Below are positions 1 to 7,118 of a stretch of DNA of 25,143 bases, in pieces. The notes under the pieces are model-generated. The model had not been told where the DNA came from. It saw nothing but the letters and a program-made list of their open reading frames with translations, and ran no database searches. Both the position numbers and the translations under genes were made by a program. Origin of the DNA: Hondaea fermentalgiana (lineage: Eukaryota; Sar; Bigyra; Thraustochytrida; Thraustochytriidae). Position 1 is the stretch's first letter. Each line of letters starts with the position of its first letter. The stretch spans positions 199,791 through 224,933 of the forward strand of contig NPFB01000154.1 of the NCBI GenBank assembly GCA_014084085.1, read 5' to 3'.

Positions 1-56
1 CGAGACGAGACGAGACGAGACGAGACGAGACGAGACGAGACGAGACGAGACGAGAC
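1..56. repeat. (CGAGA)n microsatellite
   Basis: Eleven perfect copies of the pentamer CGAGA begin at the first base, so the array probably continues beyond the window. It is purine-rich on the + strand apart from the C in each unit. Confidence 0.95.
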
Positions 57-684
57 TCGACCGTCTCTGCGACACAGTCCGTACTAGCCTACTAGCGGTA
101 TTCCAGTCCAAGAAATGCAGGGGGTCAAGCAGAGCAGTGGTGACGATGGTGATGTGATGATGACGTTGGCCCGCCACACTTTGACCGCGAGGGCAACAAC
201 AAGGAAAGCAGAGGAGCACGAGCGGGACAAGGAGCGGGAGAGGGAGATGTTGCGAGCAAGAGGCCAGGGCTGGGAAAAGAAGACACGCAGAGGCTGTGGC
301 GGCTGCCTGCCTTGGCCTGTGCTGGCTGGCCTGCCAGTCAATGGTGGCCTGCAGAGCCCTTTCCTTCTCCAGCCGCAGCTGCCACCGCTTGGAGCCCATG
401 AACCCGAAGTCATGAACCCGACCAGCTGCAGCTGCAGCTGCAGCCTGCCAGCCTGTTGCTGCTGCAGCCGAGTAAGTGGTCCGGTCAGCGTCAAAGGGGA
501 CGCGGGCGTCGAATATTGTCGTAGTAGACCTACTATGCGAGTGAACGACCTGCTGCTGTACTCTTCGACCGCAAGCAAGCTGCACTGTGACCATTTGGAC
601 GAATTGACGACGTGCGCGATCTCCTTTCGTCGTGCAGCTTTGCATCAGTGGTGGATTCCTGGAAGCCATCCGAGCACAGCAGAA

Positions 685-740
<56 letters not shown>
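685..740. repeat. (CTTG)14 microsatellite
   Basis: Fourteen perfect copies of CTTG lie about 300 bases upstream of the EDRF1-like start codon. The same tetranucleotide, on either strand, recurs at 16177-16194, 16317-16340, 18051-18120 and about 20568-20587, so it is a common repeat of this genome. Confidence 0.95.
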
Positions 741-742
<2 letters not shown>

Positions 743-810
743 TTTCCAAGGCCTATAGTCGCACTACGCTGGGGAGAGAGCACAAGCGACAGAACCGGAA
801 CCACATACCC

Positions 811-840
811 GCGCACGCACGCACGCACGCACGCACGCGC
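811..840. repeat. (GCAC)n microsatellite
   Basis: About seven copies of the alternating purine-pyrimidine unit ACGC/GCAC, followed by GC-rich sequence. Such tracts can adopt Z-DNA. It lies in the presumed leader of the EDRF1-like gene. Confidence 0.85.
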
Positions 841-1042
841 GAACGCGCGAGTCCTCGCCTCGGGCGTGAGCGCAAGCTTGTACGCACGGCATCAGCTCGC
901 GGTCTCACAATCGGAAACGCGCGGCGCTGTGGCACGGCACCGCGCCGCGAGAGACGTCTCATCGAGATCAAGATTTCTTCGGGAACATCATCAGCAAGAG
1001 CGACAGGTGAAGGAGGTGCTACCGCAGACGCCTGCAGCTACG

Positions 1043-4000
1043 ATGAACTCATGGGCGGCCGTGGCGAAGGCCGGCGTCAGCGCCAAAGAGGACAAGGCGC
1101 CCTCGCAGCCCCAGCATCCGGCAAGACAGGCACAACAGCAACGACAACACGAACAGCGAGACCGGCACGCCGTAGAGCCCCGCAACGAGCTTCCAGACAA
1201 CAACGGGACTACCGTAGCCATCCTTGTTGGTCCAGCGCGACAAGATGAACCACCAAAAACGGTGCCTGCAGATTCCGCACAAGAATGCACCACAATAACA
1301 TTACAGCGACTCTCCTTTGACCCGTGGCAGCGACCCAATTCGAACCACAATAGCAGCAAGCAGCGAATCATCTCCACGGTGCAACTCTTTCACTTTGAAC
1401 GTCTCGACCCAGACACCGATCTTCGCGTTTGCAGACCATCTACTCCAGACTTTTCCAATTTCGATACGAGCGCACAGGCCTCCGATCCGAACGGCCCAAG
1501 TCTCGGCAAGTCGCAGACGCCCAACGATCCGCCGGGATGGGCCGGACTCTGGCAACACGACGGCTCTGCCAACGTGGACGCAAACACCGAGGTGCTCTCC
1601 CTTCTCGACAGTGCTTTTGACAAGGGTCGACAACCAGACGTTATTGGTTCCTCGCAATCTCTTAAGGCGCTCTTTTCGATGCCATACACGGATCGGCCGG
1701 TCTCCGTCTTTATCCATCGAGTTGGACGCGCGCTTCTGGTTGAGTCGGGAGAAGAGGATCCGGGCCGCGAAGCAACGCATTTACGTCAAGCTGGGACCTC
1801 TCTCCAATTTCTCGTACACAACGACACAAGTAGCGCTCCTGCACCTCGACCGGATCGCGATTCTCCACGAGCGAGTCGGCCTCTTTCGCCTCGTGAAAAG
1901 ATGGAGGCTCTCTTGCATGAACGACTTCTCGAGGCTCAAGGCTTTGAGACTCAAAGCGCGCCCTCAGCGGTCACAGGACGAGGTGCTACTGCGAATGAAT
2001 TTGATCCTCCGAAGCGAGCAAGTGTCCCGCCGTCGCAGGTACCGTCGTCGTCATCGGCGACAGCAACGTCGGCATCAGCACCCTCCCCCTCCGCCTCATT
2101 CTCTCCTTCTCATCCTACGGCTTCTTCAGCTTCTTCGGCTTCTTCGTCATCATCATCTTCTTCTTCTCCTCCCTCGTCGTCTTCGCCTTCTTCTGCGTCA
2201 CCTACTTCTTCGAGGTCTTCAACATGGGGCGCGTTTCGCCGAACCCTCAGCTGGAAGTTTGACAATGTCGAAGTCGTCGTGGGAAGCAAGCTCCTCGTGT
2301 TTCAAGATCCGGAAACAGAGGCGGGGAACCTGTCCGTGCGTCTGCACGAAGCTTCGGAGCAGCTGAGTGGGAGTGAATGTCTTGATTTCTATCTCGAGAA
2401 TCGCTTGGCTGGCGTACAGCGCTTCGCCCTTTGTTTGCATTCGCAAGGGCGTGTCCGCGACTGGCGACTGTACGCCACCGAGGACATTCCACGGTTGGAG
2501 GGCCATCACGCACCCTTTGAGGACAATCGCAAATTGGCTTGCTCCTTTTCTCCGCAGATACTGGAGCAGCGAGCGGCGCAACTCCTAGCCTTCTTGCGCG
2601 AGCGTCTTGTGGATGGCCGCACGTACTGGCTCTTTAAAGGTGCCAACAGTAACCAAGTCCATCTCTGCCAGCCGGCATCGTCCAACTGGATGTACTCCAT
2701 GGCAATGTTGTCATATCGCATGGCACTCAGCTACGCACAAAAGCGTCGCAAACTTGACGTTCGACCCCCTGAACAAGCATCAAGCCAAGCTACGCACGCA
2801 GTAGACCCGCCTTTTTCTGGCAAGAACGCAAGCAAACGCAACAAGGAGCTTGGCAAGGCCGCGCGACGAGGTGGAGGAGGAGCATACAAAAATCGACGTG
2901 CACATGGTAATGGTGGTGATGGCGACGGCAGCGATGCCAAGGATACGGAAAAGCATGCGCAGTACCTGTTTTTTCTCCGCAGGGAGCGGGAGCTCCTTTC
3001 CAAGAGCATTGAGATTCTTGAGGAAATATCGACCGCGGGTGGACCTTCACGCGACCTTTTGCAGGCTTCTTTGCATGAAAAAGTCGCGCAAACCTTCTTG
3101 GATCAGGTTCCATGGGCACAAGAGCGCGCCCGCGAGCGCGCATGGAAACAGACGAGCCCTCCTTCGGAGGATGCAGAGGGCGGTGTCGTGGCCCTTGTAG
3201 GCACGGCAGTGCAGCATTGGCACAAGGCCGCTGCACGCCTTGCCGCATGCCCTGACACCGAAGCTCTCCCTAGCGAAGGCATGAAGCAATCCATGCGTGA
3301 TCTCCAAGCCCGGCTGCAAGCGACCGTCTTTGGTTGCTACATGCTAACGGCGCGTGCCCACGCCAGTGTGGGAAAAAACCGCGAGGCGATCCGCACCATT
3401 ACGCAAGGTCTTTCCGGAAAAGGGACCTTTGATCGCTGGTTCCCTGACTGGGTATCCACGCACAAGCCGGTCGACGTCGTGCGCGGGTATTCGTTCTTGG
3501 GGGATACGCTCATGGGTCTGTGCAAGCGAGCGCTGCGCAGTTCGAACCGTGGCCCGGGCCCTCAATCGTCTGTCAAGTGGCTCGAGTACTCTGAAACGGT
3601 ACGCGGCGAGGTTTTGGCCTGCGTTGCGCTGCGGGGTCAGAGTCAGGCCAGCAATGGCGCTTTCAATAAAGGTAGAGACCATGGCAAGGACAAGGATGAG
3701 GACGAGGTCGAGAACGAGGACGAGGACAACGACATGAGCAAGCCAGCTTTGAGTCCCGGGGAGCACTCTGAGAACACGTGCGCCGCAGAACTTCTGGTGC
3801 GAGGCGCGCTTCAAGTCTACTTGGCAGCGCACACCGAAGCGAAACGTAGTGCTGATCAGGCGCTCCTTCGAGAAACGGATTGGAAGCTCGGAAATGCTTG
3901 CAACGAGCTTGGTAAACTCCTCTTGGCTGTACACGCTCTAGAGGCTGCCAAGGTTGCCTTGGAGGCTGGTGTCGAGCGCTTTGCGCAGTCTGACGCGCGT

Positions 4001-4708
4001 GCTAATGCCATTGCGCTCTTGCTGAATTTGAATCACTTGTATCGAGGTCTCGGTCTCGCAAGTGCTCAAGCGACGCAGAAAGGCAAATCGACGTCTTCAT
4101 CGACATCGTCGTCAGCATCATCTGGACAGGCACAAACATCACAACAAAGCTCTGTACAAGAGCAGGCACCAGCAAGTCAACTTCGCGAGGGCGCGGACAG
4201 ACTACGAGACCAAGAGGCCTTTATTCAAAAGGGTACAGACTATCTAGAGCAAGCGCGGAGACTTGCAGGTGCCGCAGGAAACCCAGCTGTCGAGCTTGAG
4301 CTTGCCATGAATGAGATGATCCGTGGCGTTTGGCTACGTGGTCACTGCTCGGGCGATCTTGAGACGCTCGACCCACTTGCCCGTCGGTTCACCATCTATT
4401 GTACACAGGAGGCCATTACGCATCTGCGCGCTGCGCTCTCGCGTTACGAGCCTCTCCAGGCAACCCAGGCCGTCGCCGTCGAAAAGGCGGCCGCCGTTCA
4501 CTATCATCTTGGGGCGCATTTCGCTTGGATTGCCAAGCAGCACACCGATGCCTCGCTCGCAGCGCTCACCACTACGAATCGTAGGCTAACGCGCGAGCTC
4601 GCTGTGCGGCACTTTCGTCAGGCTCTTGCTGGCCTTCCCCAAGGAGCTTCGCAGGATCAATGCCGCAGCGAGCTGGCTGCACTGCAGCAAGCAGCACGGG
4701 GGGCGTGA
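1043..4708 (+). CDS. EDRF1-like protein (erythroid differentiation-related factor 1 family)
   Basis: A 1221-residue protein, close to the roughly 1240 residues of animal EDRF1. The start is the first in-frame ATG; the frame extends upstream only through microsatellite sequence. The N-terminal third is poorly conserved and ends in a Ser-rich tract (about 330-392). The EDRF1 core follows: W-K-F with a V-V-G-S motif just after W395, an LRLH-like strand, a DxxLENxLAGV-like segment, an ATEDIPRLE stretch that resembles the animal EEIP-LE motif, and TYWLFKG at 527-533, which matches the TYWLFKAS signature of animal EDRF1. The C-terminal half is helical and TPR-like, with an acidic loop near 880-900 and a Ser/Gln-rich loop near 1017-1040. 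Animal EDRF1 is linked to erythroid gene expression, but its biochemical role is unclear, so no molecular function is assigned here. It converges on the transporter gene, with 195 bases between them. Confidence 0.82.
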   Translation: MNSWAAVAKAGVSAKEDKAPSQPQHPARQAQQQRQHEQRDRHAVEPRNELPDNNGTTVAILVGPARQDEPPKTVPADSAQECTTITLQRLSFDPWQRPNSNHNSSKQRIISTVQLFHFERLDPDTDLRVCRPSTPDFSNFDTSAQASDPNGPSLGKSQTPNDPPGWAGLWQHDGSANVDANTEVLSLLDSAFDKGRQPDVIGSSQSLKALFSMPYTDRPVSVFIHRVGRALLVESGEEDPGREATHLRQAGTSLQFLVHNDTSSAPAPRPDRDSPRASRPLSPREKMEALLHERLLEAQGFETQSAPSAVTGRGATANEFDPPKRASVPPSQVPSSSSATATSASAPSPSASFSPSHPTASSASSASSSSSSSSSPPSSSSPSSASPTSSRSSTWGAFRRTLSWKFDNVEVVVGSKLLVFQDPETEAGNLSVRLHEASEQLSGSECLDFYLENRLAGVQRFALCLHSQGRVRDWRLYATEDIPRLEGHHAPFEDNRKLACSFSPQILEQRAAQLLAFLRERLVDGRTYWLFKGANSNQVHLCQPASSNWMYSMAMLSYRMALSYAQKRRKLDVRPPEQASSQATHAVDPPFSGKNASKRNKELGKAARRGGGGAYKNRRAHGNGGDGDGSDAKDTEKHAQYLFFLRRERELLSKSIEILEEISTAGGPSRDLLQASLHEKVAQTFLDQVPWAQERARERAWKQTSPPSEDAEGGVVALVGTAVQHWHKAAARLAACPDTEALPSEGMKQSMRDLQARLQATVFGCYMLTARAHASVGKNREAIRTITQGLSGKGTFDRWFPDWVSTHKPVDVVRGYSFLGDTLMGLCKRALRSSNRGPGPQSSVKWLEYSETVRGEVLACVALRGQSQASNGAFNKGRDHGKDKDEDEVENEDEDNDMSKPALSPGEHSENTCAAELLVRGALQVYLAAHTEAKRSADQALLRETDWKLGNACNELGKLLLAVHALEAAKVALEAGVERFAQSDARANAIALLLNLNHLYRGLGLASAQATQKGKSTSSSTSSSASSGQAQTSQQSSVQEQAPASQLREGADRLRDQEAFIQKGTDYLEQARRLAGAAGNPAVELELAMNEMIRGVWLRGHCSGDLETLDPLARRFTIYCTQEAITHLRAALSRYEPLQATQAVAVEKAAAVHYHLGAHFAWIAKQHTDASLAALTTTNRRLTRELAVRHFRQALAGLPQGASQDQCRSELAALQQAARGA

Positions 4709-4800
4709 GTTGTCGCAAGTTCTTGTTGAGAGCTTTCTCAAGTTGTCGAGACAGAGATCGAGAATGGGTCTCCCACCCAAGCACTTGAGATGTGCCCGCA

Positions 4801-4901
4801 CTTTAGTTGCGCGTACTACTATAGTTGCACGTACTACTTTAGTTGCACGTACTACTTTGATTGCACGTACTACTTTAGTTGCACATACCACTTTAGTTGC
4901 A
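4801..4901. repeat. 18-bp tandem repeat between convergent genes
   Basis: Five full units and one partial unit of CTTTAGTTGCACGTACTA, in exact 18-base register (4801, 4819, 4837, 4855, 4873, 4891), with one to a few substitutions per unit. The array fills most of the 195-base spacer and ends three bases before the transporter stop codon, so it probably lies in the 3'UTR of one or both genes. The unit length is a multiple of three, which leaves a spurious open frame through it. Confidence 0.93.
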
Positions 4902-4903
4902 AT

Positions 4904-6595
4904 TCAAATGCGAATGAGCTCATTCTCTGCATCCGAGGTGCTGCCGGACTCGCCGAGGTCGACATAGTCGGGCCCGTTCCCGCCTCGAATGCTGTCATTA
5001 TCGCGGCGAGGAATTCGCACAGGGAGCTCAGTTTCACGAACTGCTGCTTCGGACCCGTGAGAGGTCGAGAAAGCGCCATCGACCGAGTCATGATGAAGCG
5101 CATCGTGCTGCGACCTGACGTTGACAAAGGCCACTGTAAGGAGGACAGCCATGGCGGACACGACGGCCGAACAAAGCATGACAAAGGTGAGTGAGGTTTT
5201 GTCCATGACAAATTTGAAGAATACAGCTCCCAAAAATGCGCCCGCTTTGCCCAGGGCAGCAGAGAGACCATTGAAGAAGGATCGCACTTCTGGGTCAAAG
5301 GTTTCGGCCGGCAAACAAAACGTAGTCGCGTTAGGGCCAAAGTTGTAAAAAAAGAATGTAGCGCAGTACAATGCAAAGATGAAAGGTGTCGCAGTCCGCT
5401 CGCCCATGCTCAAGAGACCAGCAAGACCGAGAAAAAGCACTGTGAGCACCACAAAGCCAAATACTTGCATCTGCTTCCGCCCCATCTTGTCCGAGTAGTA
5501 GCTGGCCAGAAGAAGACCGGGCAGCGCAATCGCACTCACAATAGTTGTGAGCGCGGCAACTTCGGCTTCGTCTGCCTCAAAGACTAAATTGAGGATGAAC
5601 GGGCTAAAGACCACATTGCCGTAGAACAAGACGTCAAAGAGAAACCACGTGCCGCCAGTGCCCACCAGCTTGAGCAGATTCCCTCGGGACCAGCGACTTT
5701 GAAATGATGCGGGTGGGGTATACACCTCGAGAGGCACACTGTTCTCCAGCTCGTCCTCGTCCTCGTCCTCGTCGATGTCGTCATCATCATAGTCGTCGAT
5801 GTCGTCGTTGCTATTGATTCTTGTACTTTCGAAAGCTCCATTTCGGGCGTTGCGGTAATTGTTGTTGGTGTTGTTGTCGCGGGTACTCACGTCGCCGTTG
5901 TCAACGCCGTCACTAAGGCTGTCAGTAGCAGCAACAGCAGTCGCTTGGGTCACCATGTCTTCAAAAACGCGGCGCAAACGCCCGATGGCAAAGCCTGCCG
6001 GGACTGATCCCGTCAGAAGCGCCACGCGCCACGCAAGAGGCTTGGCGTGAGGCAAAACCGTGTCCAGGACAAGCACCCAGAGTGGGGCCATGAGCTGACC
6101 CACGCCCTGAAAAGAGAATGTGAGCATGACACGACGACCATTAAATGACTCAAGGCGACCCTCCCCACCCCCAGGGGAGCCATTATCGTGGTTGGGAGAC
6201 ATGCTTGCAGACGCGATTGCAGCAAGCGGGTAAACGCCCCCAGCACCGACGCCAACGACGAATCGCGAGATGGCCAGCTTGGTAAAGAGATGCGGGGCCC
6301 AGCACAGAAAAGCACCAGCGAGGCAACCGCAGATGAGGATCACAAAGGTCAACACGAGGCCACGCACGATACCCAAACGCTCGCCCGCATATCCCATGAC
6401 GATCTGACCTGTGACTGCTCCAACAAAGGCTGCCGAGGCCACCATTGAGGTCTGGACCTCTGAGAGCTCTTCGCCCTCGCTTTCGATTAGGTACAGCGTA
6501 TGGCCCGCGATGGCCAAGTTGTACCCGGCCGCAAGGTTCGCCAGCGAGGTCACCACGAAGATGGAGTCCAACTCGACGCCGCAGCATTGCCTCAT
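4904..6595 (-). CDS. MFS transporter, phosphate:H+ symporter (PHS/Pho84/PHT1)-like
   Basis: A 563-residue membrane protein of the major facilitator superfamily with about 12 hydrophobic segments. The start is the first in-frame ATG (CAT at 6593-6595), 12 residues before the first membrane segment; the upstream extension begins at TTG. PHS-family signatures are clear: RFVVGVGAGGVYPLA (111-125), FQGVGQ (162-167), GTWFLFDVLFY in TM7 (315-325), SDKMGRKQMQ (368-377) and PNATTFCLPAE (421-431). By alignment with the fungal transporter PiPT, the phosphate-contact residues Tyr122, Gln163, Trp317, Asp321, Tyr325 and Asn422 are kept. The aspartates normally found in TM1 and in the GGDYPLS motif are Ala23 and Val121. 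The cytoplasmic loop after TM6 is long, with an Asp/Glu-rich run at 264-284. Substrate is likely phosphate or a related anion, but altered coupling is possible. Diverges from FANCD2. Confidence 0.85.
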   Translation of the reverse strand: MRQCCGVELDSIFVVTSLANLAAGYNLAIAGHTLYLIESEGEELSEVQTSMVASAAFVGAVTGQIVMGYAGERLGIVRGLVLTFVILICGCLAGAFLCWAPHLFTKLAISRFVVGVGAGGVYPLAAIASASMSPNHDNGSPGGGEGRLESFNGRRVMLTFSFQGVGQLMAPLWVLVLDTVLPHAKPLAWRVALLTGSVPAGFAIGRLRRVFEDMVTQATAVAATDSLSDGVDNGDVSTRDNNTNNNYRNARNGAFESTRINSNDDIDDYDDDDIDEDEDEDELENSVPLEVYTPPASFQSRWSRGNLLKLVGTGGTWFLFDVLFYGNVVFSPFILNLVFEADEAEVAALTTIVSAIALPGLLLASYYSDKMGRKQMQVFGFVVLTVLFLGLAGLLSMGERTATPFIFALYCATFFFYNFGPNATTFCLPAETFDPEVRSFFNGLSAALGKAGAFLGAVFFKFVMDKTSLTFVMLCSAVVSAMAVLLTVAFVNVRSQHDALHHDSVDGAFSTSHGSEAAVRETELPVRIPRRDNDSIRGGNGPDYVDLGESGSTSDAENELIRI

Positions 6596-7118
6596 CCTGC
6601 CGCCGGCCGGCCGTTCCTCGCTGTTGCTCGGGCCGCCCTCTGCGATGGAGTGCTCGAGATCTTTTGTGCCGTTCGTTTCAGGGTCCAGACGTGGCAGTGG
6701 CGGCCCGCCCCACCCTCCTCCAGCCGCGCGCGCCTCGTCGCGCCAGGTCCGCAGCAAAATAGTTTTGCGAAGTTGCTGCCTATGAGGATCCGATCAAGGC
6801 CTCACGACTGCACGCTCGGCGCTCGCTCAATGACGCAGGAAAATTCAAAATTTTGCTGCGAGAAGGGAACGGAGTCTTTTAGCCCTGGATTTATGGGCGA
6901 AGAATAGATGCGAACGAAAGTTCGAAAGCAAACGGGAATCATTGTTCGCCCCCGACGCGGAGTCGAGGGGCGCGAGCAGCAGCGGCACAGCGCGGAGCGC
7001 GCGCGCGAGGCCGAGACCGGCGAGAGCTGCGCCCGCGAGCGCGAGGTGAGCGGCTGCGCGGACCGCGACCGTGAAGAAAGGCGTGAGCGGATCCATCCGC
7101 CAGTTAGGCAGGTGGAGG
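6596..7118. promoter_or_regulatory. Divergent intergenic region, presumed bidirectional promoter
   Basis: These 523 bases separate the transporter start (6595, minus) from the FANCD2 start (7119, plus). Near the middle is a less GC-rich island with a TGACGCA motif (6831-6837, CRE/AP-1-like), an inverted repeat AAAATT-CAA-AATTTT (6841-6855), and CGAAC-GAAA-GTTCG (6911-6924), which would form an RNA or DNA hairpin with a GAAA loop. From about 6950 to 7118 the sequence is strongly GC-rich and probably includes the FANCD2 leader. No TATA box is evident. Roles are inferred from position only. Confidence 0.5.

Larger units (their letters stand above)
1..1042 (+). promoter_or_regulatory. Repeat-rich leader and presumed promoter of the EDRF1-like gene
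   Basis: No convincing gene is seen before the ATG at 1043. Open frames cross this stretch, but they are built from microsatellite translations such as repeated ACLL and lack any recognisable domain. The stretch holds a CGAGA array (1-56), AGCTGC-rich sequence around 424-452, a GTAAGT donor-like hexamer at 472-477, a CTTG array (685-740) and a GCAC/ACGC array (811-840). The transcription start cannot be placed. A leader intron using the 472 donor is possible but not shown. Confidence 0.4.

Noticed and set aside
115..1248. Open frame of 377 codons overlapping the EDRF1-like start
   Set aside because: It is made of leader microsatellites and an out-of-frame read of the EDRF1-like gene.
2100..2220. 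TCN-rich tract as a microsatellite feature
   Set aside because: It is the Ser-rich linker of the EDRF1-like protein with mixed Ser codons, so it is described within that gene.
4801..4901. CRISPR-like array
   Set aside because: The 18-bp units abut directly with no unique spacers, and the setting is a eukaryotic intergenic region.
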